Shown: positions 29,098 through 38,694 of the stretch, piece after piece
Layout of the letters: each line of letters starts with the position of its first letter
Position numbering within the stretch: position 1 is the stretch's first letter
Assembly (NCBI GenBank): GCA_044228285.1
Contig: JBGAVD010000004.1
Location: 248,001 to 312,000, forward strand
Reading direction: 5' to 3'
DNA length: 64,000 bases
Source: JBBATK01 sp044228285
GTDB lineage: Bacteria > Bacteroidota > Ignavibacteria > Kapaibacteriales > NICIL-2
Notes under the pieces: generated by a model
What the model was told of the DNA's origin: nothing
Seen by the model: the letters and a program-made list of their open reading frames with translations, nothing else
Database searches by the model: none
Translations under genes and position numbers: made by a program

Positions 29098-29883
29098 CTA
29101 GAGCTTTGTTTTCTCACGGAGGAGCCGCTCTACTTCACGCCGCACAGCAGATTCAATCTCCTCGCGCTGCAACTTGTCGGCAGCAGCATTAAAACTCTTC
29201 ACTGTTTTCTCAAGAAGATCTAGGCTCTGTGCTGTGTGGTTCATGCTTTGCAACAACTGTGGGTTTGGTGCAACGGCTTGTGTCGCGGCTTCTGTGTGTT
29301 GTCGCAATAGCGACATCAGTTCCGAATTCTCACGACTAAGCTCGCGAAGTGCGCTGACAGCCTGCTCCATATGCATGGAAACATCGGCATAATCACGACC
29401 AATCTCACCAATCTCGCGCAATACATCACCACTCGACTCTTCGTCCGATGAACTATCGTCGTCAATGGAATCATCGGTTGGTGAGAAGAACATCACCACA
29501 AACATGATGACCAAAAGGAAGGCTTCAAACAAGATGCTTCCAAGCACTGTCGAGTCGGTCACGCGATCCGTAAACCTGCGAATACCAATCATCACCAGGA
29601 GCATGGCGGCGCCGAAGTACACGAAGGAATTAATGGTGGAATAGTAAAAACGGTTTACTACTTCTTGCATCCACAGTGAGCTTCCCCGTAAAACTCCAAG
29701 CGGATGGAGCACGGTGACTTCAATGTTTGAATAGCGGAAGAGCTCCCGCTCGGTTGTGCAGATGCGCCACATTGTCGACAGTGTTCCAAAACCGCCTAGC
29801 TGCTTGTCAAAACGCAACTCACGGAATATTTCGCGCAGAACACGACGACCTTCACGAGAGGCTAAGGATCGAAGTTCTTTCAT
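29098..29883 (-). CDS. GldL-like two-helix membrane protein with coiled coil
   Basis: 261 residues, no signal peptide. A soluble N-terminal domain of about 80 residues is followed by a hairpin of two helices, 85-103 (SFVYFGAAMLLVMIG) and 112-134 (VLGSILFEAFLLVIMFVVMFF), with Glu 120 in the second helix. An acidic linker (DDSIDDDSSSDEESS) and a long coiled coil to the C-terminus follow. GldL/PorL also has two helices with Y-x-GAA in the first and an essential Glu in the second (GLGTEA), then a cytoplasmic coiled coil, so the match in plan is good. It is upstream of the GldM-like gene and is paralogous to the four-helix protein at 12689-14023. The pair would act as an inner-membrane proton-driven motor; that function is inferred. 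Confidence 0.6.
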   Translation of the reverse strand: MKELRSLASREGRRVLREIFRELRFDKQLGGFGTLSTMWRICTTERELFRYSNIEVTVLHPLGVLRGSSLWMQEVVNRFYYSTINSFVYFGAAMLLVMIGIRRFTDRVTDSTVLGSILFEAFLLVIMFVVMFFSPTDDSIDDDSSSDEESSGDVLREIGEIGRDYADVSMHMEQAVSALRELSRENSELMSLLRQHTEAATQAVAPNPQLLQSMNHTAQSLDLLEKTVKSFNAAADKLQREEIESAVRREVERLLREKTKL

Positions 29884-29945
29884 TCAATCAAAATAGCGAA
29901 AATTCAAGGATTTGCAGCGATGCACAGGGGAAATTCAAGCTCATC

Positions 29946-29962
29946 GCGCCGCTTCGCGGCGC
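29946..29962 (-). other. GC-rich hairpin between the choice-of-anchor V and GldL-like genes
   Basis: GCGCCGC, a three-base loop and GCGGCGC form a perfect 7-bp stem in the 120-bp gap downstream of the minus-strand cargo gene. It has no T tract. It may be a weak 3' end structure. Confidence 0.45.
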
Positions 29963-30004
29963 CTTTAGCCGTCGAGGGAGCTAGCGGACGCGTATAAAAC
30001 TGTA

Positions 30005-30868
30005 TTAGTTCACCAGTACCAATGCCTTGAGGACTTTAGCCAGGGAGCGAACACTCACGATATAACTCCCTTTGGCGAGCTGTCGATCGAGAGTCACTGC
30101 CTCAGAAGGGTGTGGCACAGACGGAAGGTCTTGAAGCAAGAGTAGATGACCTGAGAGGTTATATACCCCTAACTGAAGTGTGGCATTCGCAAACGAATCT
30201 GGTAGATCAAGATGAAGGCCCTGAGCTGCATCCGACCAAGCGCGAAAGGTGGTAGCATTATCTTGTTCGCCCGTTACTTCCGCAGTTATGCCATGAATCG
30301 TCTTTGAAGACAGAAAGACGCCATCACCAGTATTGGCATTGTCTCCATTGCACGCGTTGGTTGCGTAATAAAAAGTCACTGGTCCATCGTAGCTGCTTGG
30401 AGCTGTCCAGTTCACAAGCCACTCGTTGATCCCTGGAGCTGTTGGTGTGATTCCGTTTGTGGTATGCGTGCAGTAGAGACGATTGTTGTCTTGAATAACT
30501 TGAACACGAGGAGTTTTGAGACCAATTGGCACACTCAACGTTCCAATACTCTTGTTGTCTTTGTCCAACGCGACTACTTCAAAGCCAAAGCGTTTGGCTT
30601 CCGCATATGAAACACGGATCCGTAGCTCATAAAGCGAGTCTGCCATGTAGCGAACATCACTTTTGTTATTAATGCTGAGACTGTTTACACTGTCTCCATT
30701 TTTAACGAAGCTGTCTACATGACATCCGTACATAGCACAGGTTGCATCTCCAGGTGCACCAGTCGTTCCTGGATGCGCGCCACTACTCTTGCGTACGTGT
30801 TCGGCGAAAACGCCGACGATGATCAGAAAGGTACAGCTTATGACGATGACGATGTTGCGTTGCGACAT
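30005..30868 (-). CDS. Choice-of-anchor V domain protein with T9SS sorting domain
   Basis: 287 residues. An N-terminal hydrophobic signal (IVIVISCTFLIIVGVFA) precedes the choice-of-anchor V domain, which starts SGAHPGTTGAPGD and contains a CAMYGCH motif (C44, C49, H50). The domain core is a Reeler-like beta sandwich (YELRIRVSYAEAKRFGFEVVALD, WLVNWTAPSSYDGPVTFYYA). The end (LQLGVYNLSGHLLLL to KGSYIVSVRSLAKVLKALVLVN) fits a type A T9SS sorting domain. The product should be secreted by T9SS. It is a tandem paralogue of the next upstream gene, 25 bp away. The CX4CH spacing matches a rare haem c attachment motif, but haem binding is not established. Confidence 0.75.
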   Translation of the reverse strand: MSQRNIVIVISCTFLIIVGVFAEHVRKSSGAHPGTTGAPGDATCAMYGCHVDSFVKNGDSVNSLSINNKSDVRYMADSLYELRIRVSYAEAKRFGFEVVALDKDNKSIGTLSVPIGLKTPRVQVIQDNNRLYCTHTTNGITPTAPGINEWLVNWTAPSSYDGPVTFYYATNACNGDNANTGDGVFLSSKTIHGITAEVTGEQDNATTFRAWSDAAQGLHLDLPDSFANATLQLGVYNLSGHLLLLQDLPSVPHPSEAVTLDRQLAKGSYIVSVRSLAKVLKALVLVN

Positions 30869-30893
30869 GCGATTCTCTCTTTTATAATATGTG

Positions 30894-31772
30894 CTATTGT
30901 TTTACAAAGCCAACGCGCTCTTGGCGACCTTCAGTTCGGATGAGCAGTTCATATCGACCAGGGCTGAGAGTCTGACAATCCAGAACTGTAGGAATGGGAC
31001 TTCCAGCAGATATGGTCTGCACACTTCGACCAGAGTTATCGAGTATCTGTAACTCGCGAATCTCTGCGAAACAACCAAGTCGCCAGAGTTGCAGAGACGA
31101 CAGAACGGGATTCGGACTCACTAAAAGTGAGGGATCCTCAACTATGCTAATGCACGCCGAACTCAGCGGAGTTAGCTGTTTCTGCATTGTATAAATGTGA
31201 TCACCCTTGTCAGACTTATCATTGTTGGCTGCTGCAAACGCAGCGTAAAAGTGTATCGGTCCCACCGACACGGAAGGAGCGGTCCATTGAAGCTGCCACT
31301 CACCAACACCAGCAGTCTTCTCCGCAGTTCCTGCATACGTATAGGTAGCGTAACGCCTGTCAGTCAAGTCATTGAAATTCTCAAGAACTTGCGTGCGTTC
31401 ATTCTCCTTGAGTGTGAAGAATCCCACATTTTTATTAGCTGTATCCAAGACAACAAGCTGAAATCCAAATCGGTGGCGCTGTACATCTTCAACACGTAGT
31501 CGAATAGTGTAGGTTGAGTCTGGAAGATACGATTGACTACCGTTGGAAAAGTTGATGCTATACGATGCAGGGCCAATGTTAGGCTGCGTGTCATCATGAC
31601 ATCCAGACTGTGAACAAGATTTTTCTCCAGGTGCACCGGTAGATGAAGCTGGAGCTCCACTACTTAATATCGAAGGAGGGTTTGTTGACCACAAAGTGGC
31701 AACTGTAGCGCTGATCATGACCAGAGCTAGAGCACTTCTGTGTATGCTTGTTTTCAGTAGGGAAGACTTCAT
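30894..31772 (-). CDS. Choice-of-anchor V domain protein with T9SS sorting domain (paralogue)
   Basis: 292 residues from ATG 31772 (MKSSLLKTSI). The frame is open 19 codons further, but this start places the hydrophobic ALALVMISATVATL segment as a normal signal peptide. The domain begins SSTGAPGEKS and contains CSQSGCH (C53, C58, H59). It then follows the same Reeler-like pattern as the gene downstream (HRFGFQLVVLD, WQLQWTAPSVSVGPIHFYAAFA). The end (LVSPNPVLSSLQLW, IRELQILDNSGRSV, LSPGRYELLIRTEGRQERVGFV) is a clear type A T9SS sorting domain. It is co-directional with its paralogue and probably in one transcript. Substrate and role are unknown. Confidence 0.78.
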   Translation of the reverse strand: MKSSLLKTSIHRSALALVMISATVATLWSTNPPSILSSGAPASSTGAPGEKSCSQSGCHDDTQPNIGPASYSINFSNGSQSYLPDSTYTIRLRVEDVQRHRFGFQLVVLDTANKNVGFFTLKENERTQVLENFNDLTDRRYATYTYAGTAEKTAGVGEWQLQWTAPSVSVGPIHFYAAFAAANNDKSDKGDHIYTMQKQLTPLSSACISIVEDPSLLVSPNPVLSSLQLWRLGCFAEIRELQILDNSGRSVQTISAGSPIPTVLDCQTLSPGRYELLIRTEGRQERVGFVKQ

Positions 31773-32026
31773 GAGATTCTCGTACGAAAAGGTATATGAG
31801 AGCGTCCGTAGCTTCACTACAGAACGCACGATGCCTCAATCTACGCTGCCAAGAGTTGATAACACATAAGCTTTAACAGCCGGTGCCTATTATTAGGGGG
31901 CATTCCAGATGCGCCAAGCAAAGAGCTGTCGCTCTTATGCCCGTTCGCGATGCATGCAGGGTAACACTTGGACTCCCTGTGTCTACGTGGGCGCAGCAAG
32001 GTTCAGATGCAAACAAATGCTTGAAA

Positions 32027-34639
32027 CTACCGGCTAACAACAAATGTTTGGAATGAGTGCTCGGCACTATCCCATTGAATATCTATGAGATAGCATCCGC
32101 ATGGCAAGGACGAAGTGTCAAAGGAGCCTGAACTCAAGGACGGAAACGAGCATTGCTGACCGAGAGCGTTGACCACCTGAGCGCTGACCATCGTTCTACT
32201 CTTGGTATCATGTATTCTGAGCTGCGCGTCCACTGGCTGCGGCTGTATCTGAATGTTATCGTCGATCAATGACTCAACACCGATTTGCGTTGAAACTTCG
32301 CCATCCTTGAGTTTGGAAGGTGTCCAGATGACGATATTGTTAAATACGTCAATGGTCGCTAAGGTATTAGAATTGAAGCTCCATACGATCTCTGACTTCG
32401 TTGGGAATTTGCGGAGGTTTGTGACACAGCGCGAGGTGCTAAAGTCAAAAAGTCCTAGAGAGTCACGCAGATCGGGCGTTCCTACCGCAAAGTAGTTCTT
32501 TTGCGGGCGAAAGTATGCGCGGTAACCTGTGCGGTATTGCACTGCTGTGCCGGTACTTGTGCTAAAGCGAATGATTGCATCGTCGTATATACAAACACAG
32601 GTCGCATCTCCTTGACAGAACAAGGTCTCCTTTGTTGGAGTTGAGAGCGCTTGAATGAGAGAGCCATCTGTTATACGGAGCAAGTCGTTGTGATCCGCTG
32701 AGATGAAGCTGAGATAGCGAGAACCGGGGGAAAGAACCACTTTGCGAATCTCAGTTCCAGCGTTGAAAAGGGGAGTTGCTAGGTGAGAGAGTGCGTCAAC
32801 CTTCCACAAGGCGCCTAGGGTGTCACCAAAGACGTATAGGGTATTCTCCTGATTCTCCGTTGCAGCACTAATTGAGCGATGTGTGTCAATCGAGTCTAAA
32901 AGCGTTCGATTCGATATGGAGTATTTATAAACGAGCCCTTCAGAATTGCATACTAAATGGGAATGGTCGTCCCCACTGAAATTCAACCAGCGAAGTGTAC
33001 TATCGAAGCTGTATACAGGCTGAAGACTAAATGCGTTAAGAATGGTTGTCCACTTAGTGGGTCCATTTGCATGAAACAAGACCACAAATGTGTCCAACGG
33101 ACTCCACACAATACGCTCTGCGTTTGCAAAACGTGCACTGCGTAAAAGAGCGCCTGTTTGTACATCCCATAGTTGTACAGATTGATCCAGGCTGAGTAGG
33201 AACTTACCGTCCGGACTGAGAGCTATGGATTTCTGTCGGTACAGGAAATCATTTTCCGGGAATTGTCGTACAAGAAGTCCGTTGAAAAGGTCATAACGCG
33301 AGATCCGATCTTTCAGTACGAAGAGCGATGTACCGCTTGGACTAGTTGCATACACCGAACTCTTATCAACTACTGCAACCGTCTTTCTTACTGCCAAATC
33401 AAGAATTCTAAATGAACCGCTTGTATCCCTAACAAGGAGTGCTCGGTCACCATCTAGAAAGGACATGGCTGTGGGGTCCATATGCGAAACGTCTGCCACA
33501 AAGTTCAAATGGAACTCAAACAAACCCGTCTGAGTTTCTATATTCATAACGTGGAGCACGGTATCGCTGGTGAGGTATGCCAACTGAGTCTTGTTGTAGT
33601 TGAATGCATACCCCAACAGTTCTCCCGCCAAGAATGACTTCTTCAAAATCATTGAATCCAATCGCCAAATGCTTATGGTCGAGTTAGGACTAATGAGTGT
33701 GACGTGCTGTACATTACTTGCCAATCCATAGTCTGTAATAAAGTCATTTGCCGTGAGGGTATGCTTGACTGAGTCCAATCCCACATAGAAAAACTGCTTC
33801 CCTTGAAAACTGCAGAACTGGCGCGCATCGGGATGCCACCTACCCAGATCATCCATATCTAATGAGTCGAACAAATACCGCCCCTTCGACAGGTCATAAG
33901 GACGCCAGTATGTCTCAAATCGGTAGTGCTCGTTAGTACCAAGGGTATCGGAGAGTCGATCCAATTGAAGCATGACAACGCTGTTGTCAATGCTCCAGCT
34001 ATCTGGTCGACAGTGTATCCTGAAATGAGCATTGAAATATGAACTATCAAGCAAGCCGACTGATGTATCTGGCGGTGTAACGTAGGTATATGACCTCCAG
34101 ACGCTGTCCTCAAGCAGAGCTTTGCTCTGACTCATTTTATAGATGGAATATCTATCATCTTTTGTGCAGACCACAGTATTCGAAAAATCCGGAGACATAT
34201 AGATACTTCTAATGGTATCTGGCACAGACCACTCGCGAAAGACCTCACCAGTTATTGCATTCACTAAGCTGAAGACGTTTACCTCAGGGCAGTACACTAG
34301 ATGCGGTTGTTGTAAGTAGTTGCCTAAGCTGAAGGTTCTTGGTTGATCAGCTAGTTGCTTGTGAAAGAAGTTGCGGGTTTCAATTGTTGCGCCCGTCTTT
34401 GCATCCCAATTGCGTATCTGTATTTGACTTTCGCTCACTCCCTTGTCGTCAGTTCGAATGTGCTCAACGTACGCGATACAAACAGTATCACCAAAGGTGC
34501 TTGTTTTAAAAGCAACAACAGAACTGTCGGCTCGATAAAAGCTACTGAGAACACGAACGCTATCAGCGGCTGACGTATTCACGTAGCTGCTTAGAAAGCT
34601 GCCAATTGCTAGGACGAGACAGATAAATGATGATCTCAT
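32027..34639 (-). CDS. Secreted beta-propeller (WD40-like) protein with T9SS sorting domain
   Basis: About 870 residues from ATG 34639 (MRSSFICLVLAIGSFL signal peptide; the frame is open nine codons further upstream). Repeated blade-like units run through the protein (YMSPDFSNTVVCTKDDRYSIYKM, IALSPDGKFLLSLDQSVQLWDVQTGALL, KVVLSPGSRYLSFISADHN, IVWSFNSNTLATIDVFNNIVIW), consistent with one or two propellers. The last 75 residues (IQPQPVDAQLRI, SAQVVNALGQQCS, LPCGCYLIDIQWDSAEHSFQTFVVSR) fit a type A T9SS sorting domain. It is about as long as the neighbour at 34778-37378 and aligns with it throughout, so the pair arose by tandem duplication. Function is unknown; a secreted or surface binding protein is likely. 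Confidence 0.78.
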   Translation of the reverse strand: MRSSFICLVLAIGSFLSSYVNTSAADSVRVLSSFYRADSSVVAFKTSTFGDTVCIAYVEHIRTDDKGVSESQIQIRNWDAKTGATIETRNFFHKQLADQPRTFSLGNYLQQPHLVYCPEVNVFSLVNAITGEVFREWSVPDTIRSIYMSPDFSNTVVCTKDDRYSIYKMSQSKALLEDSVWRSYTYVTPPDTSVGLLDSSYFNAHFRIHCRPDSWSIDNSVVMLQLDRLSDTLGTNEHYRFETYWRPYDLSKGRYLFDSLDMDDLGRWHPDARQFCSFQGKQFFYVGLDSVKHTLTANDFITDYGLASNVQHVTLISPNSTISIWRLDSMILKKSFLAGELLGYAFNYNKTQLAYLTSDTVLHVMNIETQTGLFEFHLNFVADVSHMDPTAMSFLDGDRALLVRDTSGSFRILDLAVRKTVAVVDKSSVYATSPSGTSLFVLKDRISRYDLFNGLLVRQFPENDFLYRQKSIALSPDGKFLLSLDQSVQLWDVQTGALLRSARFANAERIVWSPLDTFVVLFHANGPTKWTTILNAFSLQPVYSFDSTLRWLNFSGDDHSHLVCNSEGLVYKYSISNRTLLDSIDTHRSISAATENQENTLYVFGDTLGALWKVDALSHLATPLFNAGTEIRKVVLSPGSRYLSFISADHNDLLRITDGSLIQALSTPTKETLFCQGDATCVCIYDDAIIRFSTSTGTAVQYRTGYRAYFRPQKNYFAVGTPDLRDSLGLFDFSTSRCVTNLRKFPTKSEIVWSFNSNTLATIDVFNNIVIWTPSKLKDGEVSTQIGVESLIDDNIQIQPQPVDAQLRIHDTKSRTMVSAQVVNALGQQCSFPSLSSGSFDTSSLPCGCYLIDIQWDSAEHSFQTFVVSR

Positions 34640-34777
34640 GGCTTTATGGTGACGTTGATGTGACATGGTGGTGTGTGCGCAATAAAGTAAGTGGCTACAG
34701 ATTAGACGTCAATGTATCTAAGACATGAAAGGTCTGTGTGAGCCGCATTCAAGAAGTATAACAGGCATTGTATCAAC

Positions 34778-37378
34778 CTAGCGCCGGACCACAAAGGTTC
34801 GGCTGGCGATGCGTGCATCACTCAGTAGGCATTCGAGAACATAGACTCCTGCTGCAAGACCGGAGACGTCGAGCTGGCTTGGGCTGTATTGCTCAACTTC
34901 GACCTGAAGGCCACAGAGGTTACGAATGCGTGAACTCAGAACTTGCCGCTCATCTCCAACGATTACTTGGAGTGTGGAGCTCGCAGGCTGAGGAACACAC
35001 AGGAATGCGTCAACGTCGAACTCAGATACTGCGTTAATAGTAGTAGTTGTGTCTGGGATATTCTGTGGGCTCCATATCACGATATTATTGAATATGTCAA
35101 CAGTTGCTAAAGTCTTTGCGTTGTGACTCCAGACTACGGCAGAATTCGATGGAGCATCTTTTAGACTCGTGACAACACTGCGGCTTCTATAGTTATAAAC
35201 CGCGAATGAATCTCTTACGTCCGGAATCGCTACAGCATACAATTGACCATCGCGGCGGAAATGCGCTCGAGAGGCGGTTAGAATTTGAAAAGACGTACCA
35301 TTGTTTGTTTTGAACTCTATGATCGCATCATCGTAAACACAGACGCATGTTGAGTCGTTTTGAATGAACATCGACTCATAGGTTGCCTTCGATAGTCCTT
35401 GCACTCTACTTGAATCCGCAATACGGTATATCACATTACCTGCTGCACTGATGTACGACAAGTACTTATTGTTACGCGAAATAACAAGCTTGCGAATTGG
35501 ACTCAAAGCGTAGACACTCATAACTTGAGATTGATTCTGCGTATTGAATACTCTAATGTACCCGCTTGTGTCTCCGAGAGCAGTCAGTGTGCCATCATAA
35601 CTCTGACATGCAGCAGTTAATGGGCTGGTACCTTGGAACGAGGCAAGACTCTGCCCAGTGCGCATGTCAAACAAACCAGCATTGTTAAACGAAGTGGAAA
35701 GAAAGTACTGGTACTTGTTCGCTGCAAATCCTAGTAGTCGCTGCGATGATCCGATGAGGCCAATGGAATCAAGTGTGTAGCCGTTAATGACAATTGCGTG
35801 CTTTCGTAATCCTGTCCGACAAAAAAGAAGAGCTAAGGAGTCGTTTTCGGTCCACTGCACTGTCTGCACACTATCGTAGTGATGTGCTCTTAACTGTAAA
35901 GCAGTTTTAGCGTCCCATAGCCGAATAGTCGTATCAACACTGAGAATGTGCTTGCCATTTGGACTTAATGCAACGGATAAAACTCTGTTCTGAAGTTCGC
36001 CTTCTGGAAATCTGGAAATCTGTTTTCCATTGAGAATGTCAAAACGCGTCAATAATGTGTCTTGAACGAAAAGGGCGTTTCCGTTCGAAGACGTTAGAAA
36101 AGTGGCAGAAGCGGATACAGTACATACCACCTTATTAAGTGCTAGATCAACGACCCGCATTGCACCATTCTGATCTCTGATGGCGATGGCTTTATCGCCA
36201 TTGAGGAAGAAAAACGATTGCGAATCGGAGAACGAAAGTCCATCGTTAAAGTCGATAGTATATGAATAGATACCTTGATAACTCACAGTATTAATCACTG
36301 TGAGTGTATTGGCGACCACATAAGCCAGAAGATTGCCATCACTATTAAATGCGTATGCTCGAATGGAACCTGGCGCAAACTCATGCTTCAAAGTCAATGC
36401 ATCCATGTTCCACATTGAAATGGTTGTTCCCGGATCAACAATAGTCATCTGGTTCGTGCCATCAACCCAAGCAAAGTCATAGATGTACTTTCCTGTGGCA
36501 ACCTGCGTGGTTTTGCGATCGAGAGTCGTGACAAAAAAGGTTAGCGCGTTGTACGATACAAAGCGTTTAGCATTGGGTAGCCATCGCCCATACATTTGGA
36601 ATGGAATGGTATCGGTGACATAACTCTTAGTCTTTAAATCAAATCCACGCCAGTACGGTTCATAGCTCAGATTGAAAGAACTGTCGGCATGCTCGCGAAG
36701 TCTCGCCACTCTGAACATGAGCAGTGAGTTGTCCGAGGTCCAACTATTTGCTACACATGCAACCTTATAATGTTCGTAGCTGTTGATACCTTTATACATG
36801 ACATATTTCGAAGCATAGACGGTATCTTGAAGAAGGAACTCTCCGCTTCGCGTATCGACAACAAAGAAACGATCGTCAACTGTCACGAAAAAGGCCTTAC
36901 TAAAGTCTGGCGACGGATAGTACTTCGCCAGAGGAGCAGGAAAGTTGATATCCCGAACGGTTGTGCCATCAAAAAGGCGTGAGACGCGCATGACCGACAG
37001 GCTTGGACAATAAAACAGGTGCGGCGTACCATCGAGGTTACCTACGCGATAGATGGTGGTCTGATCTGCAGCCTGAGTATGAAAGTAGTTGCGTGTGTTC
37101 AGTGTTTGGGATGTCAAACTATTCCACGTGCGCACCTGAATGTGCGTGGTGTCGTATACAGCATTACGAGCCGAGATTTTTGCACTGAAAACAAGACCTA
37201 CACTGTCGCCATTACTTGTTGTGGCAAACATTGATTGGTCTTCTTGTGATCTATAAAAGCTGTGAATAATCTGCAAGGTATCACTAGCCGCAGCATGTGC
37301 CAGTGGTTGGCAAACTATAATGGCTAGGAGGAAAACAATAGAACAAAGGTTTCGACAGCGTGACATCGTGCTTTTCAT
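34778..37378 (-). CDS. Secreted beta-propeller (WD40-like) protein with T9SS sorting domain (paralogue)
   Basis: 866 residues from ATG 37378 (MKSTMSRCRNLCSIVFLLAIIVCQPLAHAA is open as a signal peptide; an ATG ten codons upstream at 37408 is less likely). Blades resemble those of the next gene: VALSPNGKHILSVDTTIRLWDAKTALQL, LVISRNNKYLSYISAAGNVIY, VVWSHNAKTLATVDIFNNIVIW. The C-terminus (VPQPASSTLQVI, LSSRIRNLCGLQVEV, LAAGVYVLECLLSDARIASRTFVVRR) is a type A T9SS sorting domain. The shared phrases YHSFYRS/LSSFYRA near the N-terminus and NIVIWxP before the tail show common ancestry with the gene at 32027-34639, which starts 138 bp beyond this gene's stop. Confidence 0.78.
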   Translation of the reverse strand: MKSTMSRCRNLCSIVFLLAIIVCQPLAHAAASDTLQIIHSFYRSQEDQSMFATTSNGDSVGLVFSAKISARNAVYDTTHIQVRTWNSLTSQTLNTRNYFHTQAADQTTIYRVGNLDGTPHLFYCPSLSVMRVSRLFDGTTVRDINFPAPLAKYYPSPDFSKAFFVTVDDRFFVVDTRSGEFLLQDTVYASKYVMYKGINSYEHYKVACVANSWTSDNSLLMFRVARLREHADSSFNLSYEPYWRGFDLKTKSYVTDTIPFQMYGRWLPNAKRFVSYNALTFFVTTLDRKTTQVATGKYIYDFAWVDGTNQMTIVDPGTTISMWNMDALTLKHEFAPGSIRAYAFNSDGNLLAYVVANTLTVINTVSYQGIYSYTIDFNDGLSFSDSQSFFFLNGDKAIAIRDQNGAMRVVDLALNKVVCTVSASATFLTSSNGNALFVQDTLLTRFDILNGKQISRFPEGELQNRVLSVALSPNGKHILSVDTTIRLWDAKTALQLRAHHYDSVQTVQWTENDSLALLFCRTGLRKHAIVINGYTLDSIGLIGSSQRLLGFAANKYQYFLSTSFNNAGLFDMRTGQSLASFQGTSPLTAACQSYDGTLTALGDTSGYIRVFNTQNQSQVMSVYALSPIRKLVISRNNKYLSYISAAGNVIYRIADSSRVQGLSKATYESMFIQNDSTCVCVYDDAIIEFKTNNGTSFQILTASRAHFRRDGQLYAVAIPDVRDSFAVYNYRSRSVVTSLKDAPSNSAVVWSHNAKTLATVDIFNNIVIWSPQNIPDTTTTINAVSEFDVDAFLCVPQPASSTLQVIVGDERQVLSSRIRNLCGLQVEVEQYSPSQLDVSGLAAGVYVLECLLSDARIASRTFVVRR

Positions 37379-37602
37379 CGTACAGAGTGTTATGGTGACT
37401 AACAACAATACTTGAATTAGGGAGCTTCTTTTATTGGTGGAATTTACACTTCAAAGAGTCCATCGCAATAGGATTTGTCACGGTTTTATTAAGCACTGTG
37501 GTCCGCACGAGGATGCATGTGCAGCGAAGCTGCGCGCGTGTAAGAAGATTGGCTGAAGAGAAGCGCCAGAGCTGAGTTACGAGAGGATTGGCCAGCGTTA
37601 CA

Positions 37603-38694
37603 CTAGGTTTTCGTGAGACGAAGATTTGTAAGTGCAATGAGTAAAAATAGAGCATTTGCAGACCAGGCCACCGCTTGAGGCGAGACATTCAGTTCGTAGC
37701 CCATGGATTGTGAGATCTTCGTAAAAACGAGATAGACGAAACTCACGATCATTGCAGTGGCGACTTCGACCGCTATGCCACCTTTCTTGCGAACGGATGC
37801 AAAGGGAACCCCAAAGAGAACCACCACGAGATTCGCGAAAGGAAAAGCGTACTGTCCGAAATAGTCAATGCGCTTCATGCGCACATCCTTGCCGCCTCGC
37901 TCAAGCACACCGATGTACTCCTGAAGTTCGTCGAGAGTCATTTCATCGCTTGTGCGTTGAAGTGTCATAATGCTCTTATGAGACATTTGAAGATGCGCTG
38001 TGTCCTGCTCAAAAGCTCGTACGTGTACTTCACCCTCAGCGCTTATTGTCCGCGCAAAACCATTCGTCATCTGCCAACATGATAGAACCGAGTCCCAGCG
38101 AAAGCTCTGGGCATCGATACGCCGCGTTACTCTTGGTTGTCTCTCAGAGTTATAGTCCTCAATTGCCATCATCGTACCGCTCTTTTGAACTTCATCATAG
38201 GAGCTCATGATGACGTTACGAAGTGGATTGTCGCGGAAATACAAATTGTACACCTGAGTTTCAACAGCGCCTCTCCCTTTACCCAAGTATTTACGGTCGA
38301 TCGCAAGCATTTTTGTGGTAGCACGAGGAACCACCCATCCGTTGAAGTAGAGCTGAGCAAAGCTCAAACCGATACTCACGAGAACGATGGGTATCATGAG
38401 TCGGTAGAGACTTTGTCCTGCTGTCTTCATCGCCGTAATCTCATTTGCTCCGGAATGCTTACCAATGGCAAACAAACTTGCCATTAACATCGCAATAGGA
38501 AAGATGAGTTTGATAATCTGAGGCATGAAGTACAGGTAGTAGGACGCGATAGCTACAAATCCTGCATTGTGATCAAGAAAGCCGTCAAGACTCTCCATCA
38601 GATTGACCACAAGAAAAATCACACACAAAGCCATAACCGAGAAGAGCAGGGTTTGTAGGAAACTTCGGAGAATGTATCTGTCTATCTTGTTCAC
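37603..38694 (-). CDS. lptG: LPS export ABC transporter permease LptG (YjgP/YjgQ family)
   Basis: 363 residues. LptF/LptG permeases form the membrane part of the LptB2FG transporter that extracts LPS from the inner membrane. The N-terminus MNKIDRYILRSFLQTLLFSVMAL is typical of the family, with helices at about 12-32, 50-75 and 100-120, a large periplasmic beta-jellyroll (about 130-265) and three C-terminal helices (FPFANLVVVLFGVPFA to the end). LptF and LptG cannot be told apart with certainty by eye. The product would feed the LptD-like protein encoded at 49331-51949. No other lpt gene is adjacent. Confidence 0.88.
   Translation of the reverse strand: MNKIDRYILRSFLQTLLFSVMALCVIFLVVNLMESLDGFLDHNAGFVAIASYYLYFMPQIIKLIFPIAMLMASLFAIGKHSGANEITAMKTAGQSLYRLMIPIVLVSIGLSFAQLYFNGWVVPRATTKMLAIDRKYLGKGRGAVETQVYNLYFRDNPLRNVIMSSYDEVQKSGTMMAIEDYNSERQPRVTRRIDAQSFRWDSVLSCWQMTNGFARTISAEGEVHVRAFEQDTAHLQMSHKSIMTLQRTSDEMTLDELQEYIGVLERGGKDVRMKRIDYFGQYAFPFANLVVVLFGVPFASVRKKGGIAVEVATAMIVSFVYLVFTKISQSMGYELNVSPQAVAWSANALFLLIALTNLRLTKT

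Noticed and set aside
31873..32067. 64-codon minus-strand frame between the cargo genes
   Set aside because: It overlaps the end of the propeller gene and has no conserved feature.
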